From Synaphobranchus kaupii (Eukaryota > Chordata > Actinopteri > Anguilliformes > Synaphobranchidae): 64,000 nt of DNA. This document shows, one piece after another, positions 1 through 33,598 of this stretch. The DNA is taken from the NCBI GenBank assembly GCA_029718625.1, contig CM056376.1:21495701-21559700 (forward strand), written 5' to 3'. Under the pieces are notes generated by a model. The model had not been told where the DNA came from, ran no database searches, and saw only the letters and a program-made list of their open reading frames with translations. Numbering within the stretch: the first letter of the stretch is position 1; each line of letters begins with the position of its first letter. The position numbers and the translations under genes were made by a program.

Positions 1-245
1 GTGTGATTTAAAAAAAAAATCTTGCTGTTACATGGAAATCCTGTACCGTTATCCAACCCAGACGTGGATCAAATTGTAATATTGTGTTTTATATCGACTG
101 TTTACTTCCACTCAGCCCTTCCTAGGTAACTCCAAGGAGCTGTTGCATAGAGAATCAGTCTTCGGGAGCTCGAGAGCAAAGTTGTCCCGGGCACGTGGTG
201 ATAAAGTCCACATCGGATCTGAAAGCCCTTCAATCTGATTACATA

Positions 246-20761
<20,516 letters not shown>

Positions 20762-22128
20762 GACAGAGTGACGTGAGGCTGACGTGACCGCATGAAGGAC
20801 CATAGATAGCACTGATTTCTCACTCGCGGATCACCCCCGTGTCATTCAGTCCTCCAGGCCCCTCTGGCCGGCCAGCGGCTCAGACGGAAGCTTTATTGTC
20901 CTGTCCACGACACCCCTGGGGCAGGATGGCTTCAGTAAGGCCAGACTTAACTTCAGAAGAGCCCAAATCCAGAGACGCTAATCAGTACTACTACTGCACA
21001 CAGAATAAGACTTTTCAGTCATGTGTTTTCTGGGGTTGGCTTTAGAAAATAACGCTCTAAACCTTTGGACTGTCGAACTTCGCATCAAATCATCTTGTCT
21101 CCTCTGTGACGTATGCCGTCAAACAAATTCTGACGCCGAACAAATCTCTGCCATAACATTTTTATACAGTGCAGATGTGGAGTTTTTGCCCCCCTTTTCT
21201 TGCAGTGCAGAATTCTTGTGCGTTTCTACTTCTGTGCTTTGCATATACAGGTTCAGGGGAACACTGATTATATGTCTGTATGATTCCTTTAGGTTTGTTT
21301 TGCATGAAATATACTCTCTCGGGCGCTACCTGGAGCATGTCAGCACTTTCTTCCTGCTTCTTCGCTGCAAAGCTTATGCGTGCATGTGAGCACTTTTGTC
21401 AAAACTACATTAACCATAATGCCCCGTGCTTCTTGCTCTTCTGTACTGCACCCAAAACAACACAATATTCCATGTTCTTACCTCCTAGTCTTTTTGTTTG
21501 TTTGTTTGTTAAACCATAATTATTTCAGGGTATAAGTGGTTCAAAAATAAATATGAATTGCTAATGTTGCATAATGAAGGATTTAGTATGAAAATAGTGG
21601 ATCAAAATGACTGACATGTTGTGAGATACCTACTGTTGTGAGATACCTCGTGGGGTATGCCATGGCGGCGTTCCCTACAGCTTCCTCGTATCTCTCCCCT
21701 GATGTGGGAATCTCTATACATCGTGTGTGGGAAGGCTACAGTGAGACGGCCTTTCCCAGGGCCATGTAATGGAATGAATTCGCTGCCAGTGCACTGATGC
21801 TCTGATTTAAACCCCTCCCCCTCCCCTCCCATTCCTCTGTGGGAACTGTTAGAATCGACCTGTGTGATTTCAGGCGCTATTTCCCATTACGCATTTCTGA
21901 ATTGGCCAAAGGGACACATTTTTAAAACCGTAGCCGGCAATAAAGCTTTTGAGGTCTACCTTTATTCCCTGTGGTTAGATTGAATGTAGTGTTTGTTGGC
22001 TAAATTATCTCATACAGATACAGATCATTAAACCATGATACAGCAGACAGCAAGTCAATCCATTCCACTAAAGCACATTCTCAATGTGTATTTTACTGTT
22101 ATGTGTACTGTCCTCTCACAATGTAATA

Positions 22129-22155
22129 ATGATGATGATGATGATGATGATGATG
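22129..22155. repeat. (GAT)n microsatellite in DDHD2 3'UTR
   Basis: About nine GAT units. Confidence 0.95.
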
Positions 22156-22491
22156 GTAAGGTTTGAGTCCCCTGCTGGCCCCAGGGGCATGAGGGAGCAG
22201 TACCATGTTTTTTATGATGAGGTCCCTCAACCCCATAGTGCATTTCACTTTTAGGAAATAAACTCTAGGACTCCTGCCGGAGGCTAGATGTTACATCTCC
22301 ACACTGACAAGATGCTACTCTGTAAGTAGTATTGTAAATGGGGTTTTTCCCCTGCTCAAAATGTGTAAGAAGTAGAAGATCTTGTACAGCAGGGATGCTT
22401 CCCCCTCAATTTGCACTTTATATTGTGTATTCAAACCAAAATCTTTATTTATCATGTACCATACTGTATGTTTACATATTGTGTATGCCAT

Positions 22492-22497
22492 AATAAA
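22492..22497 (+). terminator. Likely distal DDHD2 polyadenylation signal
   Basis: Canonical AATAAA, followed after about 20 bases by a T-rich stretch. It is the last such hexamer before the sequence loses transcript-like character. Confidence 0.5.
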
Positions 22498-22520
22498 CCT
22501 TAACTATACATGTCATTTTG

Positions 22521-23330
22521 TGCTTTTTAAAAAAATTTTTTTACTGAATTGCTAATCATTTGAGTGGGCCTGCTGATTTCCGCTACAAAACATTCCCCAC
22601 TATATTTGTAAAGTCTTAAACATTTGTGGTTTTGTACACTTTGTTTTTCATCAAATCACTTTGAAAATACAAAGTCAAAGGAGACGGCTAGGCCACGCCC
22701 ATCTGCATGATGCATCGAAGCTATTTTGAAGCATCATTATAACTAAACAACAGCAGAGGGAACGAGGCACACATTTAAAAGTAGAGGTTGGTTGGGTTCC
22801 TATGGCTATTGTCCCCACAGTGAGACTACAGTGTGGTTAAACCAGGTAGGCTCTCTGAGAAGGAAAATACATTCTGTCCCCATGGTGCAGTTTACAAAAT
22901 TACACTAGAGTATTGATTGTGAGCCAGAGGGATACGTCATGTATTTTACAGGTGCACCAACCAACACGGTTTTCTTTTAAATGGTTCCGCATCCCTATAT
23001 AGTACCTGGACAAACACTTTAATTGCGAATAACATGAAGGGTAGGGTTTCCTGCGCCTGAAAAAAAATATTCCACATCACAGGACTAGGAGTACCTTTAT
23101 GGAAGAACAGAATATTTTATTAAGCTTTGTCTCTATTGCTGCAGGTGAAAAAAGTGTAAACCTGTGGAATATTGCAGCTACGATACATAGCTTACTTTCC
23201 AGAAAGAACGGCCCTTCAAAGTTAAGAAAAATAAAAAATTATAGCATATTCAGTCGATTTCATTCGTATGTGATAAAGATACGGCACATATTAGCCTGCA
23301 GAACCTCCGCTTCTTTTCAATAATATTGAC
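22521..23330. other. Intergenic sequence with no recognised feature
   Basis: AT-rich, no ORF with homology and no clear repeat. Confidence 0.5.
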
Positions 23331-23339
23331 TACTAGACT

Positions 23340-23615
23340 GACCGCCCTCCTCTTCCTCCGATAATTCTGAGCTTACGTAAGGAAACGCGCTCGGCAATGA
23401 AGCAGAGGGAAGAGGGTCAGTGCGGTTCTATGAAAGAGTAGTGTCCGAAGTGGTGGCACGTTTTAGGAGAACCGAAGCCGTAAGTTTCTTTCAGTGCAGC
23501 TACACCTGGGGTTCGTCCTGGAAAGGAGTTTGACTAAAAAGGGATTCATCTGTCTTGATTCGTTTGTTGATTTCTAAAGCGACACAGGTGAGGGAAACGT
23601 TTTGGAAGTGAAGAG
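23340..23615 (+). promoter_or_regulatory. Candidate distal TACC1 promoter and noncoding first exon (tentative)
   Basis: A local island of CpGs in AT-rich surroundings (acgtaagg, aaacgcgctcgg, ggcacg, aaccgaagccg) followed by two good splice donors, CAG|gtgagg (23587/23588) and GAG|gtaaga (23615/23616). No TATA is seen. It resembles a noncoding first exon. Assignment to TACC1 is an inference from position and from the compatible mini-exon at 25651. Confidence 0.3.
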
Positions 23616-25650
23616 GTAAGATTTAAATACATTACTGGAAACACACTTGCTCAATAGGCTACCATATTGCAGGTTTTTATCGTATTATTATGTGCCTTGT
23701 TTTAACACGCGTGTGTCGCCATTAAGTTGTTGATGTGTTTTTGTTCTGTACAAAACAATTCCCCAGCGCCTATCCTCAAGTTTTGTCATAACGTGCCACG
23801 AGACGACCTTAAGAAGTAGCCTACACTATGAAAATCATGAACCGTTGCAACAGTGTAGTCCATACCAATATGTACTTTAATAATAGTCTTTATTATTGAA
23901 ACTTGTGAGTTAATTTAATATTACAATTGAGTTGAGTTGTTATATTGCATTCGAATGAATAGGTTTATCTTTAATATCAAGGACATGCATGTACGTGTAA
24001 TGTGGTGATCAAGTTATTTCTATATAAAAAATGATAAAAAATCAAGTCTAGTTTTTTTTTGTAGGGCTCTCCAAAATAAAGTAATTACTTTGTAGCTACT
24101 TTATGGTTCTCCTAGAAAGAACACTGTCCCTGGGTGACACCTATAAGTTAACCTTGATACATTTCTTAAGGAGTGGGGACCCCCTGTGTGCCTTGCTGAA
24201 GGGTATCAATAACATACTAAAATTAGTTTCTGTGGCAAAGTATTAAACAGCCTGAAGCTGGCTTCTAGTGTTTACTCGACAAACTGTCGAGTACATGATG
24301 TAACATGTCCTCTTTTTGTGACAATCTTAAGAACTCTTTATGGGCTGAAGCAGTTGGACTTCTGGGCTTTTAATGATTGTTTTTGCTTCACAAGGAAAAT
24401 AAAATGTTCTGTTTCTATTTAGCTGAATAACATTACTGAATTGTCCAAAAATGCATCCTTTCAATATTTCTAGAAAGAAAAGTACTGTTGTACTGTACAC
24501 CCAGCAGGGTTTTGGAATGAATTAGCGACTTGCAGATTATCGTGGACTAGTGTGTGCAGCCTCCTTTTGCTACGGAAAGGGCAACATGTGGAAATTAATG
24601 TATGGACTTTCCTCATGACCTTGCGTTGGCACGGTCATCATACAATGCGTTTGAACGGGGTTTTCTTGGGCAATGGAAACATGCAGGGAAGCACTTTTTT
24701 CATTGTTTTGTTGGAGAAATGGGTGTTTTACGAGCCGACAGGTTTTTGGGCACTGCAAGAGAAACTTTGCCTTGGAAGGGCTGAATACCATGGCGCTGCG
24801 GGACCCTGTTCAGCTGTTCAGCTCTCACATCTGGCTGACTTCACCCCGGCCCACAGCGGAATTCTTTCACTGCGTTGAATGCCAAAACTATAATGCCGTC
24901 CTGTGGTGAAAGCGAAAGGGTCTCGATTCAAACAAGAACACGATCGGTGAACTGAAAGAATTCAAAGCAATTATGAATGTTGAGCTCCAGAAATTTGTTA
25001 ACAGTAACTGGAACACGGGTTTCCGTTGAGGTAATTTCCTGCATATTTACATGACTAAGAATTGAAATCGATGTAAGCTGCTTAAACTGCAAATGTGTTA
25101 CTCATAATGTGTATACTCTTTTGATGGCTCGTGACCAGCCTAATCCTAACACGTCTTGCAAATCTCTGACAAGTTCATATTTTAGACAAACAGAAAAGCA
25201 AAGGTTCATATGAAAAAATAGCACAAGTATTTGCCTAATCACGCAATGAAATGAAGGAAAATGCAGTCAGTCTTATCAAACAATATGAATGTGAGCAAAT
25301 GAACAGTCAACTAAGAGGAAGTTCAGCTAACTAAAGGAAACATGCAACCTCGTCAACAAGTTTCAACCAACCAATAGGAACACATTTTTTTTCCACATTT
25401 TTCACACTATTGTATTTATTTATTAAAAACAGTTGGGAATGATGAGAATGGATGATAAAACTAAATCTTGATGGATGCCTAATCAAGATGATACAAAACA
25501 TGTATTGTCACTGCCTAACATACAGTAGCCCAGGAAACTAAGGGAAAATACATAATTGTCCTTTGCTGCAGGACCCTAACCGTATCCCTTGATTCTCTCT
25601 GTTCAATTTTTTATCTCTCCTCCCTGAATGTCTTGTTATTGTGTCCAAAG

Positions 25651-25672
25651 GCACCATGCTCCTATGTGCCAG
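25651..25672 (+). CDS. Candidate alternative TACC1 mini-exon with its own ATG (tentative)
   Basis: An acceptor after a pyrimidine-rich stretch (ccaaag, ending 25650), a well-placed ATG in gcaccATG at 25656, and donor CAG|gtaaga. The 17 coding nt end in phase 2, the phase needed by the shared TACC1 exon at 51153, and would give MLLCAS before SDSEGNFETP. It could be chance; a phase match alone has a one-in-three probability. Confidence 0.25.
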
Positions 25673-27509
25673 GTAAGACATCTTGTTTTTACACTGCAGG
25701 GCTGTGAGAGTGAGCCTGTTTCTAATTTTGAGCGTAGTGGAAGTGAGCAGTTTTTGGCACTGAATTGTTTGAGGCGGGGGTAGGAGGAGGGTAAAGAAGC
25801 CTCAGTCTGTGACTGGCATGGTCTGGGCCGGGCCGTTGACCCCCTCGTGAATTTTGGGCAGTACGGATGGCTGGAGGGAAACGCTGTTGATGTGTTCGCT
25901 CATCAAGCTGTCACTTTCCACCAAGACCAGCCCACTCTTTAACGCTTTCAATTGTTTCTTTTTTAAAAGCTCGCCCTGCTAAATCTTGTTATTGTTGGGG
26001 ACAGCTGTGTGGCACATACAACAGGGCCTGTTACATTGTTACCATGTAAGTGGTGGTGTTTGTGTTCATTTGCACTGTTACTAACCAAAGTTGTGAGGAT
26101 TGGCTTGTCTCCTTGCAGCACTGACTAAAGGCCTCATTAAAATGTGGGTCATCTTTGTAACAGTGTGCAAAGAACAGATTCTTTAAGAATCATGCCGGTG
26201 TTATTTTGTTTTGGTCAGTTTTATGTGATTTCCCAAGATCAATATGTAAATAAATATATGGATTATAATATTTGTTACGTCCCTTTAATTTTGTCAATTT
26301 AAGATTCTATTTATGCACCAATTGCCCGTTTTATTGAAAATATTGATCTTGTTCATTGTTTATTGACCGTTAACATGATACATTGTATGCTAAAGAAGCA
26401 GCTTAGGCCTACAATAATGTACCCTTTACTCTATTTCCGATAACATCTGTTCTAATTAAATAAATTGTCCATACCATCTATTGTGTACTAAAGCCAGATT
26501 GTGATTATCCACAGTGCGATTAAGGGTGAATAATGTAAGTCATTCGAGTTTTGCCTCTGTCAGATTCCATTAAATCCAAGTCAGCTGAACAGTGGGGAAG
26601 TCTTTGAAGCTCAACAAGGACTTTATTTGGTTTGCAAGTTAGGAAGATTGGAAGATTAGCCGTGAAATGCCACCAGAACTTGGAGGAATGTGTTTTTTCA
26701 GCCTCGGCTGCATTGAGGGAGTCCGAGTACAAGTACGACTGCTGCTGCTAGTAATTTCACGTTGTGTCTGTGCATTATCGCCAGCAGAACCTAATCGTAT
26801 GTGACTTCAGACTGAAAACTGCAGGCCTTAGCATGGAGCTAGACCTGAGGAGCTCACACAGAGGACCAGAGTGAGGTGTAGGTGCTGTTGTAGTGTAGAC
26901 TTTAGTCATAGGCTCTTCAGGCTTTTCCATCAACCTGCCAAGGGACTACTGATGAAAATGAGCCCTTATGGCTAACTCTGGCATATTTAACCTATTGTTT
27001 ATTAATGTGCATTGTTCCTTTCTTGTACAGGGCATGAAACGCTTGGACCACATCATTAATAAATGCGCTCATAAAAATGAATAACTCAAATAGCCTTACT
27101 GCACTATCTGATACCCCCATTTCCATTGGCATTTGGCGCATGCTGGGGGCTGAGGAAATGTCTCATGGGAGCTGTTCAAGGTGCAGGGAGGTGCTTCAAA
27201 TGTGTTGATGTCGAATGTTAACCTGTCCAAAGGCTGTTAACGTAATGCAGCGTCAACAATTTTGACTACATTTTACCGTTCTCTGGTAGAGTGCTGAAGT
27301 GCTCAGCGGGCAGCGGTTTCCCACCCATATTTCTCACGGTCTTGTGCTTCACAAAGAGAAGTATAAACACAGCATTAGGTCGAGCGGCCTAAATGTTTAA
27401 AAAAAAAAAAAAAAGTTTCAAATGTCTGCCAAGTTTGTCTATCAATGTTCTCCCAACTAATAGGATTTTCACTGTGATCAAGGAACATAAGGGACACAGA
27501 TTTGAATTT

Positions 27510-27850
27510 TAAAAAATCATTATTTTATTCACCTTTATTTAGCCAGGTAAGGTAACAATGAACTAGAATCTAATTTGCAGTGACTGCCTATGAAATCAGG
27601 TGGGAAATGCAAGGAATTATGTAGCCAATCACCTATAGGGTGGATGATTAAGTGACTAGATGTAGATAGCCAGTTTAGGAATTTGACCAGAGCACAAGGG
27701 TCAACACCCCTACTGTTTCTGAAAGTGCTGTGATCTATATAACGAGCTCAGAGAGTCAGAACCTGGTTATAACCTCCTACATTTGCTAGGTCCGGAAGGA
27801 AGACTGCTCCCTATTCACTTCCAGCAGCAACCTGGTTTCCCCAGTTGGCT
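27510..27850. repeat. Degenerate dispersed repeat
   Basis: cacctttatttagccaggta at the start and caacacccctactgtttctg plus agagagtcagaacctggtt further on resemble, from memory, a common fish interspersed repeat. Class not assigned. Confidence 0.45.
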
Positions 27851-28877
27851 AGTTTCAACTGTTCAACATGAGAAGGTCACAGAATGATATCACTGCTGTT
27901 ATTGGATAGTATAGTTCTTCAGTGATGGTGAGGTGTGGTATATTATTTATGTGCTTTAGCAGGGCTAAGTGGATTAAAGTGGCTTTCATACTGTTCCATA
28001 GTTACATATCAAAATATGTCATGCCATGGCACATTTCCTTGATTTCCTCTCTTTATAACACCGGCATGTCCTTGTTTCGACCTCTTTCTTTTCATTAGTG
28101 TTGCATGTATCGATATTCAGTTGAATTATCTTTATGAAAGTAAGTGTTGTCAAGGTTTTAGTGAATCATATTCTTTTTTTAAAATTTGACTTGAGTATAT
28201 TTAGCAGTAAGTTTGACTGAGTACTAAGACTAGCAGTAGTAACTTGTTTCGAGATGTTTAGCTCAATTGTGGGTGTGGAGACTGTCAAGTCGATTTGCAC
28301 TTTCACATGAAAGGCCTTGTGGATTGAAAATCTGTTCTGTATGCACAGACATTAAATTAATTACATGGGAGGGCAGGAGTAGCGTGATCAGATTAAATGA
28401 TCTTTTCCTTCTAAACCTGTACGTACCACATAGTTTGGGTGTGCATGTATATTTATTTTGTATAATCTCATATGGTTAATAATGTGAAGGTATAGGACAT
28501 TTTTAATATATTAATACCTGCGTTTATGAATAATTTACCAGGAGCAGCCAAAAGTCATGATTAACAGCGATTAAATATTTGATTGAATGATTAAATAATA
28601 GACGAAGGTCTGTCAGAGTGCAGCATTCAATTTTTATCATCCTTGGAGTGAATAAAGGAAATGCGTTGCATCAGTGCCCCCTAGTGGAGCAAGACTGAAC
28701 TGTGGAAGATCCATCTCCTTCCTTTTAATAGTCACCCATAGATGCTTATCTTTTAAAAGCCTTGAGTATCAGAATATTGCCATTTTTAAGGAAATATGAC
28801 TGCTACAGGACCCAACTGTATATGCTCTTAGTTAAACCACCTTCTTTCTACGGTTAAAAATCCAAAAAGGTGAGAGG

Positions 28878-29071
28878 CAGAGGTGGAAATCCAGGGGACA
28901 TAAAGTAAAAGTCCTCCCCTGTATTTTGATCCAATCACCTGCATTTTGCTAATTAACATAATTCTTCAGTGAGGAGATAGAACTAATTAGTGAAATCAGC
29001 TGGCTGAGTCTATGGGTGGAAGAAACACATGGTAGGACTTTTACTTTCTGTCCCCTGGATTTCCACCTCTG
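28878..29071. mobile_element. 194-bp hAT-type MITE
   Basis: Inverted ends CAGAGGTGGAAATCCAGGGG / CCCCTGGATTTCCACCTCTG continue through an AAAGTAAAAGTCCT block. The flanks gtgagagg (28870-28877) and gcgagagg (29072-29079) form an 8-bp target duplication with one mismatch, as expected for hAT. No coding capacity. Confidence 0.88.
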
Positions 29072-29827
29072 GCGAGAGGGATGCCATGCGATTTAGTGGA
29101 ACAATGGAGAATGTGTTTTAAGCAAGGGGCCAGCTTTCGGCTCTCAACCTCAGCACTGGATATAATGTCACTCTCTGCTGATATCTATAATTGCGCTCAA
29201 GAAGCCAGTTTCCCCATTGGGCTCTATTCATTTTTGACAGCAAAAAAAAAAAAACTTCCATCATATATTTTAGTTAACTCTGCATTAAAAGTTCTTTAAA
29301 AATGTTATTTTTCCGTGGTGAAATATATATTTTTTTGCCACACAAAGATAATAATTTTTTAAATATGATTTATTCTGGCCTACGTTGTATTTTTGCACGC
29401 TAGTTGGCAACCAATTACATACTCGTAAGGCTTTGACGTAGCCTCCTTCACGTCACCTTCTGCGCCATCCTCGTTGTACATGTGACTCCAAGGACACGAC
29501 TGCGCATGTGAGCTGAGAAGCAAAATGAAAACTTACTTGTTCAGATGTGCTCCCCATTGGTTTCTATTGGTATCGCTGTCTTATACATATTATATACTGT
29601 AAGGTTTTAAGCCATGAAAAAGGCACAAAGAGGATTAAAAACATCTGTTTATACCCAGGCTTACCAGCAGGTGTCAGTGCAGAACAGGCAGAGGAAGCTT
29701 CCTGTTTGCTGGCCGCGGGAGATAATGAATTGGTCTGTTCTATGGCCAGAGGCTGAACCGCTGTCTGCTGACAGTTAACATGTGTGTGGAAATTTGGACG
29801 AGCCGTGACGTGGTTCCGTATTGCACA

Positions 29828-29925
29828 CGGGGGGGGGGGGGGGGGGGGGGGGGGCACGAGCTTCATGCCTCCCATTCTGTAGTTCTCTGCACGAGCTTCA
29901 TGCCTCCCATTCTGTAGTTCTCTGC
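29828..29925. repeat. Poly-G run followed by a 34-bp tandem duplication
   Basis: A poly-G stretch of about 25 bp (29829-29854) is followed by two copies of gcacgagcttcatgcctccc plus attctgtagttctct. Confidence 0.85.
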
Positions 29926-31203
29926 ACAAGCTCGATCTCTGAGCTCAAGTAGAATTCCAAACGCCTGGTATTCCCCTCATGATGGGCCCCAAAAGGGCCT
30001 GGGGTTCGTGAGAAACGCTCTTCCCTGCTCCAGACTCCCGGAGTCTGGCAAGTCGCAGCCGAACGAGGGGCCTGTCTGATGTTAGACAGCTCAGCTCGTG
30101 AATATCCTGGGCTCAGATAATGTGAATCCCCATATCATACGTTGTTTTTCAGTTTTTTTGTTAATTAAAATGTATCAATATGTATTTTCTGTAAGTAAAA
30201 TATAATGCACAAAACGAAGAGTGAATCCTGCCATTCTTAATGATGGTTGTTCAGTCAGTCCTTTCCTGCTGGACACAAAGAAGTGCCAATGCTTTAATAG
30301 CTCATGATTTTAGCCTCAGTATTCTTCCTCGATGGTTTGCATGGACAGTGTAAGCTCCCTGGTCAATATTTGCATAGTAATGATATGAGATCCGTCCAAT
30401 GTACAGAATATTTAAAAGAAGTCATTTGCGTGGCTTTGCTGGTTTCATTTTTAGTTTGATGTGAACACGATGGTGAATGTAGGTAGTTCAGTTGCCCCGT
30501 AGGTCACAGTGTGTCATAATGTGGTTAGTGCACATCAGTGGACTGGCCTAGAAAAAGGAGACTTGGTAGATCAGATAAGCAGTGCTAAACTTGTGTCTGA
30601 GTGTTGGCGCGATTCGTTCTCGAGGGGCAGGGTGGAAAACCTTATCGCGCTACTATGAGTCATATCGGAACAAAGGGCCAGACGCCATATTCCTTGGGGG
30701 TATCATTAATAATGACATAGAATATGATAGGCATGTCACAAACCTAATTATTCCATCCATTCTGTACTTTATGAATTATGGCTCTGTTTCTGCTCTGAAC
30801 AGCGCAGTCTTTATCCCTCCGTGCTAACTTATGACTGTCATATTACCGCAGTTATGAGGGTATGGACCTCGGGTCATTTATTAAACTCTGTCCAGTTTTC
30901 CACTTCCCTTAGTTTGAATGCGCTGGTGCGATCATTGGCCCTCCCCTTGCCGCAGTGGCCTGTATAATTTATTATCTTGTCCTTATTCTGGAGTGCAAAC
31001 TTGAGTGAGCGCCTGAAAAAGAATGACAAATGGAGGTTAAATATGAAATATTAATCAAATGCCTTAAAAGCTCAACTACTCCAACATATGGTATATTCTG
31101 CTTTTCATAATGTTTTTATGTTGTTTTGTATTATTTTAATGAAAAACATTATAAGAAAGGGACATTGGAACAAGCACTATAGCACAAACGAGTGTCTCTT
31201 ATA

Positions 31204-33202
31204 GGGCCCTATCTTGGCGATCTTGGCGCTTAGTCTAAGCGCATGGCGCTAAGTCCATTTAGGGCGTGTCCAAGTCCACTTTTTGCTATTTTAACGGCGT
31301 GTTTTTTTGGCGCTAAGCACGGCGCATGGCGCAACTGGGCTGAACCTAGTCGCTTCATTAATTATAGGTGTGTCTTGGGCGTGACATTCAATAAACCAAT
31401 CAAAATGTCATATCCCATTCCCTTTAAAAGCCTGCTTTTCCACCTTGGCGGATTGCTTATGATGGCGAAACAGACATGCTCGTGCGTGTTTAGTGTGATC
31501 AAGGAATAGGCTAAATGGAGTATGATCAATATTATTCGGACTAACCATTAGCCTATGAGTTCCCGGTAATTCCAGACAGGGCTGTTATTTTACAAAATAT
31601 GTGCGGTTAAATTTCGTTAAAAGGACCTGCAACAGCTGAGAATAAGCTATCAATGGCTTCAGTCTCACCTTAGAAAACGCCAAATTAGCCTGCTTGTTCA
31701 GCGAATTTCGTTTGATTATGCAATGAAAGTGTCAAACATCAATTCCAAGAGGCTGTTCTCATGGAGTTCTCGAAGTTCAAGCTTCATCCAAAGTTCATTA
31801 GGCTACCTGCATAGTAGGCTAATATTGATTAATAACATACATACCGTTATTTTGCCTTAATGATGACACTAAATAGCCATACAATAAAGCTGTCAGGTTC
31901 GCAACCCATAAGTTCACGCATATTTCCCCTTGTTTAATAATGTCCTGTTTATGGAAATGTGACCAACCTGTTTTACTCGTAGCTTAATCCTTTAAAACAA
32001 TCCACTTTCCCAGGAAGACCGTTAAACGTGCGACTTACAGCAGGGGAAACAGAACATGCAGCTCACGTGCAGAGAATGGCATTAAAATTAATTGTGAATT
32101 AATTGTGTAACGTGCTGCAAATTTGTTTTAGTTTCTAATTAGACGCTTAGTTCTCTTTAAAATCGTTTTGTTCAGTTAATGAATAACGGGTGAAATCAGC
32201 TGGGTTTTAAACGGTGAGAGTATGGAAACCTCGTCACTGTAATTTAAAAAATATGAAGGACGAAGAATAGCTAAGGTTACAATTTAGTTAACATGGTGAC
32301 ATCTCCGTTTTTAACCATAGGCTATCGAAAAAAAACCTTATGCACAGCGAATTCGCTGTAGCCTAGGCTATTTGAAAAACAATAAATGCAATATTCACTG
32401 GACAAGGTTTTGAACTTTTTTCAGTCACAAACCATTCTATTTACTTACAGGCTGTATTCATAGATAAACAGAGCTGTATTGTAATGACATCTGAAGCCCA
32501 TTTTCAGAACTTAAATGTCCGTCTATTGCCGTGCGCGAGTTTTCCATTGAATGACAATTCACGCATTAGGTGCAAAGACAATTCGCGCATTAGGCTTGAT
32601 AGCTATAGGTGTTATCAGCTCCTTTTTAATGGATAGCCATTGTCCCGTACCATCGCACATCGCCTGGATGTTGATGGAGTGGGCTGAGAGCAATGTAATG
32701 TGGCATTGTTTCCCTTCGCTGAGGGAAAGGTATGTGGACCTATGGAACCTTTTATTATTATGCATTTTTGATATAGCCTACACAATAATAATATTTCACA
32801 TTGTGATCTAGATATTTTAGTCATGCCTGTGCACGCCCCTGTGTGTAACAGACAGGAGGGTATGCGCGTTGTGCACACGCCTATGTAGAACGCACTTATA
32901 TGCGCCGTTAAAATAGCATGTAAACAACTGCGACATGACTTTAGACCAGGTTTGTGGTGGTTCTAGCGCAAGCGCTTTCTGCTGCTCAAGATAGCAATAC
33001 GCCAAAAAGAATCCTGGCCACTCCTCATCTTAAGACCAACACGCCCAGTTCACTAATGATGGCGCAAGAGTTACGCCGTTAAACATGCTAGTTTGACGGT
33101 GTAAGCGTTAGGCGTTATTATGGACCTAGCGCCGGGTGTAAGATAGCAAAGACACTTGCGTTTGCGTTAGCGCCGCTTTGCGCCGGGTGTAAGATAGGGC
33201 CC
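31204..33202. mobile_element. 2-kb non-autonomous DNA transposon with GGGCCCTATCTT ends
   Basis: Perfect 12-bp inverted ends (GGGCCCTATCTT ... AAGATAGGGCCC) with ATA on both flanks (31201-31203, 33203-33205). The subterminal DNA is rich in ggcgcta/cgccgggtgtaagatag motifs, the latter twice at the right end. No transposase ORF. A 3-bp duplication would suit a PIF/Harbinger-type element, but the superfamily is not established here. Confidence 0.7.
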
Positions 33203-33205
33203 ATA

Positions 33206-33286
33206 GTGTGTTTGCGTTTGTGTGTTTGCGTGTGTGTGTGTATGTGCGCGCATTTGTGTGTGTGTGTCTGTGTCTGTGGGTGTGCA

Positions 33287-33318
<32 letters not shown>
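33206..33318. repeat. TG-rich microsatellite
   Basis: Interrupted (TG)n with cg and ct variants; ORFs with CVCVCV runs here are artefacts. It starts immediately beside the right end of the 2-kb transposon. Confidence 0.95.
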
Positions 33319-33321
<3 letters not shown>

Positions 33322-33598
33322 GTTGCTTGTGCTATTGTCTCACAGAGGTTGTCGGTTTAGCTTGCTGCCCCATTTCCAGTCTCCATGCTGTTGCAAAGTG
33401 CCCCTCATCTGACACACTTTCCGCTACGTTGGGGGCACTTAGTCCCCGAGATTTACAGCAGAGGAAAACAACAAAGCCTCTTAAATAATTTAAAACGGTG
33501 TTAAAACGGTGCTAAAATGGTGTTATTTACTGTATTTTATTACTTTGCTTCCCTTTAATTGGCATCCATGGAAATACTGTAACTCACTGTAACTCAGT

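Larger units (their letters stand above)
20762..22520 (+). other. ddhd2: DDHD2 3' untranslated region
   Basis: No coding sequence is evident after the stop. Several possible polyadenylation signals occur (near 21546, 21942, 22257). The most distal, AATAAA at 22492-22497, is followed by T-rich sequence and then AT-rich DNA without features, so the longest 3'UTR probably ends near 22.52 kb. The stretch contains a (GAT)n microsatellite around 22129-22155. The exact end is inferred. Confidence 0.55.
23616..28860. other. Intergenic/upstream TACC1 region
   Basis: Apart from the tentative mini-exon at 25651 and the repeat remnant at 27510, no gene is recognised. There is a poly-A at about 27400. 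Confidence 0.5.
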
